Shown piece by piece: positions 1-10,120 of a stretch of 64,000 nucleotides of DNA. The position numbers were made by a program, and so were the translations under genes. This DNA is from Gnetum montanum. Taxonomy: Eukaryota > Streptophyta > Gnetopsida > Gnetales > Gnetaceae. Each line of letters starts with the position of its first letter. Position 1 is the first letter of the stretch. The notes beneath the pieces are model-generated. The model searched no databases, was not told where the DNA came from, and was given only the letters and a program-made list of their open reading frames with translations. Location: positions 283,692-347,691 of the forward strand of contig MNCI01020641.1 of assembly GCA_015680685.1 (NCBI GenBank), read 5' to 3'.

Positions 1-129
1 GACATACTCATCAGGATGAGTATATGTGACCTTAGATTATTTAGGACATGGCTGATTTGAGTTATGCATATGATGCTGACCGTCTCCTGTGTTGTCCTTA
101 GGTGAGTTGATTTCATGAGAAGAAGCCAT
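1..129 (-). pseudogene. gag N-terminus fragment, Athila-like
   Basis: The ATG is at 129 (minus strand), 117 nt beyond the primer-binding site, a spacing close to that in the right-hand relative (about 130 nt). The translation begins Met-Ala-Ser-Ser-His and later has Tyr-Thr-His-Pro-Asp-Glu-Tyr-Val, matching in order the gag start at 55833. One in-frame TAA lies near codon 31. Gag would form the virus-like particle. Only the N-terminus is in the window and it is already broken. Confidence 0.65.
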
Positions 130-245
130 CTTAATGGTGTGCTTTTTACCGTTATTTAATTTTTTGTTGATTAACTTGAAGGTTTGTTGAGGCTCACAAT
201 GATGTGAGTGATATCCCTTATGTTCAATTGGCGTAAAAACACTTA

Positions 246-265
246 GTCCCCGGCAATGGCGCCAA
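246..265 (-). other. primer-binding site, tRNA-Asp type
   Basis: On the minus strand the 20 nt directly after the LTR read TTGGCGCCATTGCCGGGGAC. This matches the tRNA-Asp-type primer site known from Athila/Calypso/Cyclops elements (TGGCGCC.TTGCCGGGGA). It is the best preserved of the two such sites here; the copy at 55681 has lost its CpGs. Confidence 0.85.
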
Positions 266-1176
266 TGATGAGTGGCGAGGTACCCCTACACTCAACCATA
301 CGAATACGAGCGTGTATGCGCGATCTGGTCGAACTCCACAGACTAAATGCCTTAACGCCACAAGAAACACTTGGGGTTAATCATTCGTTGTCTTCCCAGG
401 CTTGCTTGTATGTGTCACGGTGTATGGTTAAGCAAGTCTGAGGTATGTGATTTTTTTTGGTATTTTTCGGTTTATCTCCTAAGCTATGAGGATGAAGGGT
501 TGAGAAACTAACTAACTCTAACTACGACATTAAGTCCTAGCATCAGCATCCATTCCCACTTACTGTACACACCCTGAACTGTGCAACTGTGGATACCAAA
601 CGCTAATCGTTACTGGGATCACCATACATAACGCACGTGCTCGAAGCGGTCGTACTGAGGCACTTAACTAACCTATGTGTGACAAGCAGCCGATTCCTTG
701 ACTAGCCGTACACATCCGTAGATGCTCGTAATCAAGTCGTACTTGTCCCACGCTCTAGGAGGAAAGGGTTGAGAGAATCTATTCGCGATGAGTAGCCGAT
801 TCCTTGGCTAGCCGTACACATTTGTCAACGCTCGTAACCAAGTCGTACTCATGCTGCGTCACTAGGAAAGTAGTTAATAACATTAATAAAACCTATCCAT
901 GCACTACAAGGTTTATCTGCAAAGCTCGTCTTTATTGCCGTACACAACTTGCGTTCAGGTACAAAGCTGCTCGAATAAAGAACCGTTCACTTGGGGGACT
1001 CCTACTGCGGGCACATGGAAAATATTCTATCTCTGGGGTGATCAATCCACCAAAACTTTGCTACTTTACGCCTAGGATGATCAATGAGGGGAGTGTCGCC
1101 TCTTATTTATAGATATGGCGAGGGACCGCGATATCGCGTATGCGATATCGCGGCTTGTGCAATCTGCGTCTCATCA
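266..1176 (-). repeat. 5' LTR of the left Athila-like element (911 bp)
   Basis: On the minus strand the LTR runs TGATGAG...ACTCATCA, the same termini as the LTRs at 5715, 37300 and 52628. A palindrome cluster with GCGATATCGC and CGCGATATCGCG cores lies at about 1116-1153, followed by a TATAAATAAGAGG promoter box at about 1099-1111. It still carries several CpG pairs, so it is probably one of the younger copies. Positions 1177-1181 (CTAGT) would be its target-site copy, but the partner is outside the window. Confidence 0.85.
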
Positions 1177-3127
1177 CTAGTGAGGCAATTCATTGGAGAA
1201 CCAACAAATTATATGACAATGAAGATTGGAGTACACAATTTGAGGTGGGGATTTCTTATAAACATAAATGAAGGCAACATCGTCCCAACGCATGAAAGCA
1301 TAACTTACTCAATGACGATGAACCCCTATTGGCCACTACAATCCTAACACAAATACAAGAGGCTATTTGAATCTCCCGTAGGCATCATAAAGAGAGCCAC
1401 CTACCCAGGCTCGATTTAAATAACTTTTCCAATTTCTCAAGAGGCTATGACTTAGATCGGCAACAACATTTACAAGCCTTATATGATGCCTATGCATGGA
1501 ACAACATTGATAATGGTTGGCAAAAACTCAAGCTCTTTTCCTGTGACACTTGTTGGCCAAGCAAAAGTATGGTATAGATTGTTAAAACCAAATTCAATTC
1601 GATGTTGGCCAACAATGGTAGAACTCTTTAACAAAAGATATCAAACCTAGGCAAGAGTGTCGACCTTGAGGAAACAAATCCAAGAATGGAAACAAGCACA
1701 ACATGAACCCTTGGACATGGTCTTAGCAAGATATTATGCACTGACAAACAACTATCCAGGCCATGAGTTCCCCAAGGAAAGGCTAATGTGCCAGATCATT
1801 GATGGGCTTCTTGATGAAACAAGAGAGACCCTAGGGATGTATGCCCAAGGTCAACTATACGAACTATGAACCCATCAATTCCAAGAGCTTATTAAGCAGG
1901 TAGCAAAAGAAGAAGGAGAAATGGCTAGATGGGAGACTATTGAAAAACATCAATGGGACCAAAATCTCAACTTAACAGAGGTCCATAATCATAAAAAGGA
2001 GAAATCAACCGATCTCAAGGAGGAAGAACCATCTTTGCCAGTATAATAATCATTGGAGGAAATTGAGGCAAAGATCAATAAGATCTTGGAATGGATGCAT
2101 AAAAAGTGTGGGGAATATATCAATATTATTGGAGATAGAGTTTTGACAACCTAAGAAGTAGGACAAAATATCATTATACAATTGGAAAGAAGGGATGAGC
2201 AAAATAAGATCTCAACTGCCAATCACACGTATGAATGCAACATTTTCCTGTATGATCACCCCAATGGCCAATGCCCAATCTTGTTACATTTATATGAGCA
2301 TTGGGGAAGCACGTTACACCCAGAGTTTGTACAGAGATATTGTGTTCGATCATAGTGGCAACAACCCAGTCGTGGGGGAAGCCATCCCTAAACTGGAGAC
2401 ACCCTTCGTATCATCCGAATCCAAATGCTTATCTAGTCCAACATCCTATTTTCCCAACTAGGTCAATATACTCTATCTCACTGCATTATTATTCTCCTTA
2501 GTACTATCAGCCCATGTCCTCAACACAACCACTACCTTGTGTACCTTACACTTCTCCTAAATTTCAACATTCTCATCCTTTCCCTCCTTCTACATTACCA
2601 CCAACTGTTCCTGAAGTATCTGCACCACAACAACAACCCAAAAACGTTACTTGTGCTACTATTGCCAATAGTAGTGAGAGACCTCATCAACATCGAAGGC
2701 ATCCCTTCTTTAGACATGATTATAGGAAGGGACAACACAGTTCCAAGGCCACCGCACTCTACAACTCAGCACAAGTCCAACACTGTGGTGCATCCTTCTG
2801 TTCGAACCCAACGCCTCGTGTCACTTCATCAGGGCCACCAATTAACACTCCAACAACCATACGGCCCAATGAATATAGCCATGGAGAGTGACATCCAACC
2901 CTTGCATACCATCTTACGGTCTCAAGTATCATAGTGGGTCAACTCTTTACCGAGGAACCACATCTTATAAATTGCCCCAGTATGCTTACTACAATCAGGT
3001 GTGTGAACCCCAATGGGGAAAGTATGACCAAATTTCAATATTTTCAACATGCAAGGATCCTCATCTTTCAATTATTAATCCTTGCCATGCTCAATCGTTT
3101 AGTTATGAGGGATATCCCCCATTCTAA
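1177..3127 (+). pseudogene. decayed Athila-like gag
   Basis: Gag would form the particle. A recognisable stretch is 1420-1866, where frames parallel gag of the elements at 13021 and 56690: the Leu-Gln-His-Leu-Gln-Ala-like segment, then a Leu-Arg-Lys-Gln-Ile-Gln-Glu-Trp segment and a His-Glu-(Phe/Tyr) stretch ahead of an Ile-Ile-Asp-Gly-Leu motif. Near 2225-2280 is a Cys...Asp-His-Pro-Asn-Gly-Gln-Cys motif, the counterpart of the Cys-x2-Cys-x3-His-Pro-Lys-Gly-Cys knuckle at about 57560. A Pro/Gln/Ser-rich tail follows (2500-3120). Many stops and frameshifts; 1177-1420 is too decayed to align by eye. Confidence 0.65.
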
Positions 3128-4230
3128 TAACAAGCAGGATTAATAAATATTTTTCATTTTCTTTAATTTTTCAATTTTTTGTTTTCCAGTTTTTCATTTT
3201 TTAATTTCTTGTTTTATCTTTTTATATTTTTGTATTTGTCTCTTTTTATAAGTAATCTCATCTACGAATAAAACACTCATGTGGCTCGTTGGTTGATGTG
3301 TTCTATGTTATCGAGTCTCGAGCGATCGATTATTTGGACAGTGAGCCCATTACATCCACTCATCCATTCTACAAATAAGAGGTTCTATTCGAGGGTACAA
3401 TGATATTCTTAACATTCTCAGAAACTTAAGAATTAATTTTGTGTTCATTATACCCAGAATGAAGGAAGATGGACCAAGAGGGAATGATTAGGGTGCAACA
3501 TTAAGGGGACTTGCAGATTCTCTTTGGTGACATCTGTGAGAGTTATCACACAACGTGGTTGTACTAAGATCCTTGCCATGGGATGAAACAATGTGGTGTC
3601 ACTGATCAAAGGAATGGACTTGGTCCTAATCTTGGAACGACGGGTTCATGACACATTAATCACACTTTACACGTAGGATTCATTGTGCCCTGGGTTAGTT
3701 ACCTCATGTGCCAATCTCTGCAATCCCTTCTATAGTCCGTCTCATCTTGCTATTCATGTAATTGTAGCTCATGTCTCATGTAGCCTAGAATTCGTACCTC
3801 ATTCTGGTGATAGTTACATGTTTTTATTTTGTGGAACCAGTGTGGATTACATTTAACCCTTCTAGTGCCTACAAACATTTTTAAGTGTCGTTATGCAAGG
3901 GCATTATAGGTTGGAACTTGCTTTGGGGAGGACCCACTTGCGTAATTTTTGTAATTTACACTCATAACACATCTTCCACACATCATCTATTACCCTCAGC
4001 GTGTTATCAACGATATTCTTTCCCTTATTACTATCCCTCTGATTCAAGCATTCCTATGAACCATCACATAGCCTTTTTCTCTTCCTTACCATTCGAGGTC
4101 TTCATTGATAAATTCCACACCATCATAATTTTTGTGCCTTCAGAACTAGTTGAATTACCCTAGAACCCTTTAACACTTGTCTAGATGTCCTTAGTTTACA
4201 TCATTTAATTTAGAAAAATATTAAAAATTT
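3128..4230 (+). other. 3' noncoding region of the pol-less Athila-like element
   Basis: T-rich at the start (3150-3240), then unique-looking sequence with no convincing frame. It is colinear with 62005-63480 of the right-hand relative through several shared 15-20 bp landmarks, so it is element sequence, not host sequence. No coding potential recognised; an ORF at 3885-4163 has no similarity I can name. Confidence 0.6.
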
Positions 4231-4254
4231 GGTATGTTCTATAAGTGTCCTAAC

Positions 4255-4300
4255 ATCGATAGGCTACGATATCGTGTCCCAAAAATATATATATATGCAA
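4255..4300 (+). promoter_or_regulatory. candidate internal promoter upstream of the third ORF
   Basis: A CATCGATAGG stretch and the palindrome ACGATATCGT (about 4267-4276) are followed about 10 nt later by a TA-rich TATA-like run (4285-4296). The same arrangement, palindromic CpG block then TATA box, is the core of this family's LTR promoters, here about 1.4 kb upstream of the 3' LTR. The right-hand relative has GTCGAC and CATCGAC followed by ATATATAAATACC at 63566-63579 in the equivalent place. Promoter activity is inferred from architecture only. Confidence 0.45.
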
Positions 4301-4547
4301 CCCCCCTGTGCTACTTAACATCATTTGCAACTATCCATGTGGGGGAAGTGTTTCAAATTTTTGTCTATGACTCGCGATTACGTGCCCCTTACTTTCATAT
4401 CCATAACTCGCTTGCTAGTACTTTGATTTTCATGCCGTTTGACCTACTTGAACCTGGAGTGTTCAGCTTAGTCGTGGGGGAGGGGCACATGCCAAATAGC
4501 GCATAAATTTTTTAAAATTCATCATCACCTGAAGGACATTATCAAAG

Positions 4548-4787
4548 GTAATTAGTTATAAAATTAAGGATAAATGTGCCAAAACCAATTTCATCTCCTT
4601 AGTTATACCGGGAAACTAGATTTGGAAACCACCTAAGCAAAGAGGATTCAATATTATAATCTTTCAGGGACATTTTCTCCTAATAATTAACATCACACGA
4701 AGATAAAAAAATTCATTAAGGTAAGCAGTAAGGTATAACCTAAATTTGGTAACAACCTTACTAACGATTGGCCCTGTGTGATTGCAG
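4548..4787 (+). other. predicted intron ahead of the third ORF
   Basis: The donor AAAG|GTAATT is at 4548, the branch site TACTAAC at 4759-4765 is a perfect consensus, and the acceptor TTGCAG ends at 4787, 22 nt past the branch site. An ATG follows immediately at 4788. The 240-nt length is ordinary for a plant intron. Together with the promoter-like unit at 4255 this suggests a separately transcribed, spliced mRNA for the third ORF. The splice sites are seen in the sequence; splicing itself is inferred. Confidence 0.45.
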
Positions 4788-5717
4788 ATGGTCCCAAAAT
4801 GCAGATAACAAGAAGGTCCTGCTCAAGGTGGAATCAAGTGACCTAGGAGAGGTGAATCATTTAGAGTAGGAGGAATAATCATTTAGTATCTACCAAGAAG
4901 ACCTTGCTACTGTACAATCAAGGTAGGCATAAGGAGGAGTTGCTGCAACGTCTGAATAGGGACGACATCTCACGTTGCCCCAGGATTGTGTTCAAGCCAT
5001 CCATGAAAGGTCCATATTCACTGTAGTGATCGTGGAATTAAACTTTGGATCTTTTGCAGAATTTACTCTGGAGGCCATTAGGGATCACCTCAAAGGGTCC
5101 CCATTATGGCCTATCCTCTCTCTGAAAGTGATTTCTGGTACTTAGGGAAAATGTACCAATTTTGGCACAACAAAGAAGAAGGCACCATAGTTAACATTTA
5201 TGGTGTGATTATTGATTTCTCTATTCAAGCCATTTTGGAAGTATTAAACCTCCCGAATACAGGGCCAAGGGTTTCTCAGAACCAGCTGGACACTTTCAGA
5301 ACTGAACAACTTAATAAACTGTTGACAAAGAATAAAAGGGTGGCGGAAGAAAAAGAGAAGGCTGACTGGGATGCCTCTATGGCACAAGCACAAACTTATG
5401 CACACGCTAAGGCACTCAAGGCCTGACAAGAGGAGAAACTCTAGGCCATATTTCAATGCCATGGAGTGCAAGACAAAGGAAAGGCACCCATGGAGGAGCC
5501 ATCGCCACCAGGAACTACATGATTTCCACCCAATCTTGTAGTTATAGGATTTTCTTTTGCATTCTTCATGTTATGTCTCAATTTTGTTCTGATTCCACAC
5601 TACGACATGAATCCATTCTAGTCAGTCAATAATCCCATACCTATCCACTATGTAATCAATGGAGCTTGTTCTCACTTTAACTTGAGGACGAGTTTTCATT
5701 CAGTCGTGGGGGTATGA
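4788..5717 (+). pseudogene. third ORF of the Athila-like element, function unassigned, with C-terminal hydrophobic segment
   Basis: The reading starts at the ATG after the predicted intron. A coding-like stretch (about 4930-5104) continues after one frameshift into an open frame at 5106-5426. That frame runs on to the polypurine tract with four in-frame stops, three of which (TGA 5424, TAG, TAG) could be one-step decay of CGA or CAG codons. A Gly-x-Ile-Val-x-x-Tyr-Gly-Val-Ile-Ile-Asp-Phe-Ser segment (about 5186-5220) recalls proteins often seen in plant gypsy elements. A Lys/Glu-rich helix follows, then about 20 uninterrupted hydrophobic residues (about 5535-5597), a likely membrane segment. 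Position and membrane segment fit the env-like or extra ORF of Athila elements; identity is not proven. Confidence 0.5.
5701..5714 (+). other. polypurine tract before the 3' LTR
   Basis: CGTGGGGGTA sits directly before the TGATGAG start of the LTR at 5715, where a gypsy element primes its second strand. The third ORF frame reads through it and stops in the first LTR bases. Confidence 0.7.
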
Positions 5718-6565
5718 TGAGTCATGAATTGTTGGCTGTGATATCGCACTCATGATATCGTGTACGCGATATCACGTATGCCATATCACAACCTAGATGC
5801 GATATCGCATACGTGATATTGTAGCCTGTCTCCTCATCTATGAATAAGAGGTAGGTAGATTTGGTAGAGAGTTTTTTAGTGGTTAAGTTTCAATAGTTTT
5901 TAGTACGTTAGTTTTTCCTCTCAACCTTTTTTCTCCCAGTGCATGCCTACAGTGTGATGATTGTAATTGTACGGCATCCTTATTTGAGTGGGACGTACTT
6001 GGACATGCACATGACCGGCAATAAAGATCGAGATTACTTCATCATTGCAACATCTACTTAGCCTAATTATTTATTTAATTGTTATTGTTATTTACTGCTT
6101 TCTTAGTTAATACCTCTCTACCCTTATCTCCTAGTAATGCAAAATGAGTACAACTTAATCACGAGCATTTAAGTGTGACTACATGGTAACCCAGTAGCGT
6201 ACCTAGGCCATGCATTTGGTAATCCTAGTGGTATTCATGCACGAGGTCCAAGATGTGTACGGATGATTGAGGAATGGATGCTCATCACACTTAGGCTAGC
6301 TTAGATGCACGAGGTCTTAGTTTAGTTAATATTATTTCCCATTATCCCCAGGAGTAGCATTAGTGTAGGAACACATCATACACCTCACTCTGGACTAAAT
6401 CATACATGACAAAGCTAATACTAGTCCAGGTGGGAAGACAATGAACTATGATCTACGAGTAACTATCTGGATACCACAACTAGTTCATCTGCGAAGTTCG
6501 ACCGGATTGTGCATGAAACACTCGTATTCGTATGGTTGAGTGTAGGGGTACCTCGCCACTCATCA
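5715..6565 (+). repeat. 3' LTR of the pol-less Athila-like element (851 bp)
   Basis: Termini TGATGAG...ACTCATCA. From about 5740 to 5822 it carries a run of GATATC-centred palindromes (TGATATCGCA, GCGATATCAC, GCGATATCGC and decayed relatives), then a TATGAATAAGAGG box (a mutated TATAAATA) at about 5840. The last 40 nt, ending in the TGTAGGGGTACC block, are almost the same as in the other family LTRs. The following ATTCA (6566-6570) would be the target-site copy. Confidence 0.85.
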
Positions 6566-7570
6566 ATTCATTATTAACTTCAAATGTTTCTTCATGTTTC
6601 TTCCACATCTTGTACACACTTCCTTTCTTTTTCATGAGATGTAAAAATTCTCTAAACATGCTCAAGGCTATAAGTATTTTTTCCATCTTCTTGTTGTCCT
6701 TTACCATAGAAGTTTCTACCAATTTGTCTTCAAGGTTGTTTTCTTGAAGTAGAAATCTCATCTACAACTTTCATACATTATAATTTGATGCATTTAGAAC
6801 CTGACTCTTAGGTAGTAGTGCATAACTTCTCACCTTTGTCATGATTGTATAAAATTCTTTTTGCTAGTTCTTTTTGGGAGTCACACTTAACTTCAAGAAT
6901 TACTCACCTTCTTACTTTGATGCCATGCAAAGGTTTCAAGATGCTCAATGAAGTCACCTTGTGATGAGACAATATAATAAAATTGTAACTCACACTTTGT
7001 GCATCCATGTTTAGATTAATGAGGTTGTTTAATATATGTGAAATAACATTGTCTTCAAATTAAATTGACATAACCAAGCATAAGAAAATGAAACAATTAA
7101 TCAAGCATAATAGAATAAAACATAACATATTTTCACTAAGTTCTTTATTGGAGTTTTGAGTAATTAGGTATCAGGTATTAGATAGGTAATTGACACATGG
7201 AGTTCTATATTAGGAATGTAGTATGATTTGTGTGCGATGTATTTGACATACCTTTGTATTTACTTGGGAATTTATTAATTAATTAGTTATTGGTTTGTTG
7301 AGCATAGGACTAGCTTGCATAGCTTTGTATTCATAGGTATGGCTAGCACCCCTTTTGTAGTTGCTATGTTACTAGCCTAGGAGCATGTCTTAGGTAGATT
7401 TGATCTTTCCCTTTAAAAATTATTTTTGATTTGTTATTTTATTTTTTAGAGTGATAGCCTTGGTGTAGAACCCTAGTTACTTATGCTTAGTTTTGGAACT
7501 TAGATCTTTGGTTAATGTTTAGAGCATGGCATAGCAATTAGGTAGGACCTAAAATATCATAGTAGGTAAA
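6566..7570. other. unassigned AT-rich DNA
   Basis: No feature I can name. The minus strand from about 6761 to 6571 is open for some 60 codons and gives a Lys/Glu-rich helix-like protein with no recognised family; its frame then runs into the LTR, so it is a chance or fragmentary frame. The rest is AT-rich and full of stops. Confidence 0.5.
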
Positions 7571-9105
7571 TGTTGGGTATATATCTTTTTAGAAATATTA
7601 TTTATTTTATTTTTAGAAATTTTGGATTAATTAAAAATTTTTAAGTTTTAGTAGTGTATTAGAAATCTTCCATTGTTTTAACTGTTGCATGCCCTTGTGA
7701 GTATAAATACCTAACAACCTTTTTATTAGAAATCATCCATTTGTTTCATTGACATCTAGGACTTTAAGCTAGAGAGGGAGATCCTAACAAATAGAAAAGA
7801 AGCCCTAGCTATGCTTAGATAGTCTTTAGGATCTTCATAAGTGCTTTTCTTTCTATGTTTCCATTTGAGATTTTATTTGGATATCATCATTAACTTTTTC
7901 CTTCACTTAGGGTTTGAAGCCTATTTTAAGAGATCTAAGCCACATGATGGCTTCTATTTATAACACTTTTAATTAGATAGGAAAATTTACTACAATGTTG
8001 ATCTTTTGAGTTTTTGCTTTCATTTATTAATGCATAATCTAGTTTGAAAATGTGTGTTTGTAGATTTAAATTTTGTAATGCATAATTTATGCAATTTGAA
8101 TATGGATCTATGTTTTGTTGTTATGTTAATGCTCTATTCTAAAATTTATTTAGTTTTAACTTGATTCAAAATCCATTTAATTTTATTGATTTCTAGGTCA
8201 TTTCACTAGGGTTTTATATTGTTTTAGATTTTTTAGATCTAATACATTACCTGACAACCAAGATGTAGAAGACATTTATTTCTATCTCAATGATGTAGAT
8301 TTTGAGATGCTTTTTGGAAGGTGCATGGATGTAACAAATTTTGTTGCAATCTACAATAGGAGTTACAATGTTTCATATGCAATGTATGAAAATACCAAAC
8401 AAAGGAATGATGAAGAAAAGTATCATTTTAATTATTAGGTTTTTACTCATGATGTTTCAACACTCAAAATATAGTGTTGATCTCTCTATTAGAGTAAGAA
8501 AGTTGAAAAAGAAAAAACTATAAGTCATTAGGATTTTATATTAATTGTTTGACATTTTATGAGACTAAGGATTCATCAACTATTTGGAATTTTATAAAAC
8601 TTAAGGTTCATCAACTATAAGACATTATAGGAGACTTTGGGCTTCTTAAAGGTTGGATAATTCGATATTCATTTGGTACATTTCCCAACCTTCTTGGGTT
8701 TTAATTATTATATTTGTTATTTGCTAACAATTTCTATCTAAATTAGGTAAATTAATAATTTAGTTATTAGTTCAAGTTTATTTATTTGGTTTGGTGGAGC
8801 TAGCACAAAGGAAGTGACCAGTTGGTTTTATAGGAATTGTAAGACATTAGTAAAACCTTCATTATATGTAGTAGTAAAGTCCATTTCATGTTAGCCTTTA
8901 ATCAATGTTGCATGAAGGGGTTAAGATAGGAGACTTTAGGCTTTTCAATCCTAGGTTATGACATATGTTTGTTTGGTGATCTTAGTACTAGATATAAGAA
9001 ATAATAAATAAGTCCTACGTGTATATTTTTTTCAGTTTGGCTTTGGATAAATGTTTTTGCCCATAAAAAGATATACATCTAAACTCTCACATTTGAACAC
9101 TAACA
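7571..9105 (+). repeat. possible 5' LTR of the chromovirus-like element
   Basis: The stretch begins TGTTGGG and ends CTAACA (short inverted TGTT/AACA), with a GTATAAATACC box at 7701. It lies upstream of a chromovirus-like gag. GTTTGGTGCTTTGC follows its end where a primer-binding site should be, but I cannot match it to a tRNA with confidence, and no second LTR is in the window. Treat the boundaries as a proposal. Confidence 0.3.
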
Positions 9106-10120
9106 GTTTGGTGCTTTGCTTCCACAAATTTAGGATTGGGTGGTGGTGAAATTTGTTTTACTTATATTTGATTTATATTATTATTATTTATTTGATGTTT
9201 ATTATTTGGTACTAACTCTTTTAATGCAGCAACCGTTGTGCTTAGTTATCCAACTACTTCAAGCTTGATTCCAGAATCAATAAGGGAGTATTTGTAATTT
9301 ATTTTTTCTACTTTGTTTGTAGACCAAATTTGCCCTTTTTTTTAATATTTTAAGTGAAACAAATAATTATGATGAGGATATTGATGGAGAAATTAATGCT
9401 TAATTAGGATTTTAGATGTTATTTTCGTTTTGTTTAAGTTGGCTAGTTTGATGTATTTTCTAAGTTGTAATGTTTAATTGGTCCTTTATAATTTGTAATG
9501 TCATATAGTTGGTTGTATGGATTTTGTACTTGGTTATCTTTGTTGAAGGCATACCTTTAATTTTTTTGTTTAAGTTGGTGGTTTTATGTTAATATGGATT
9601 GGATATTTAAATTTGTTTAGTAATGTTAGCAATCCAAAGACATAACTTTACTTTTGTTGTTTAAGTTGGTAATTTGATGTTAATATGGATTGAATATTTA
9701 AATTTCTTTAGTAACATTAGTGACCCAATGCCCATTTTATTTTGGTTTATTAATATATTTCTTTCATTGTAGTATCACTGTTTGAATGTTGTGCATTTTT
9801 GGCTTGGCTATTAGGAGCTTCAAACTATTTTTCTTAGTGGATAGGTTAGGTTTTATATGTAAGGACCTATTGCCTTTGTAGTTTATATTTAAATTTAAAT
9901 TTGAATTTTATGCTTCTTTGCACATGATTTTTGGATGCCTACTAATAAATTTTCTTAGCATCCTTTCATTTATGGTGTAGGCATGCTACCAAAAAGTGCT
10001 ATCAAGATCCTAAATAGAATAAATCATCAATAACCCTAAAAGAAAGTATTATAAGATGACTTAGTTCAAGAGATGTTCATCTCTTTGAAGAATAAAAACA
10101 AGTCAAGTATAGATGGCAAT
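9106..10120 (+). other. leader of the chromovirus-like element with a 91-bp tandem repeat
   Basis: AT-rich, no long frame. Two tandem copies of a 91-bp unit starting GTTTAAGTTGG lie at 9568 and 9659, and a partial third copy begins at 9432. The unit contains ATGTTAATATGGATTG and AATATTTAAATTT. Otherwise nothing recognised. Confidence 0.5.

Larger units (their letters stand above)
1..1176 (-). mobile_element. Athila-like Ty3/gypsy element, 5' part, running off the left edge
   Basis: Read on the minus strand this is a 5' LTR (1176 to 266), a primer-binding site directly after it, a short leader and the first codons of gag. The first 43 gag codons resemble the gag start of the element at 54810-64000 (short Ser-Ser-His N-terminus, then a Tyr-Thr-His-Pro-(Asp/Asn)-Glu-Tyr-Val segment), which places both in one family. 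The LTR begins TGATG and ends CATCA. The element abuts the gag of an oppositely oriented relative at 1177, so it probably inserted there; the second target-site copy lies outside the window. Confidence 0.8.
1177..6565 (+). mobile_element. Athila-like element with gag and a third ORF but no pol
   Basis: Plus-strand internal sequence ending in a 3' LTR at 5715-6565. Gag-like frames (1420-3127) are followed directly by the T-rich 3' noncoding region, which in the relative at 54810 begins only after integrase (about 62005). Shared landmarks in the same order confirm colinearity: GTGAGCCCAT.AC near 3351 and 62368, GGGGAGGACCCACTTGC near 3925 and 63219, and an internal TATA box near 4285 and 63569. 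Protease, RT, RNase H and integrase, about 4.5 kb in the relative, are absent. The 5' end is lost at the junction with the minus-strand element. Confidence 0.75.

Noticed and set aside
1116-1153. CRISPR-like or origin-like repeat cluster
   Set aside because: The palindromes have irregular spacing, no spacers, and sit at the promoter of a plant LTR.
804-1347. Open plus-strand frames of 102 and 87 codons
   Set aside because: They are readings of the reversed LTR and the element junction; no coding similarity.
6571-6761. Host gene on the minus strand
   Set aside because: The frame is short, runs into the LTR and has no recognisable domain.
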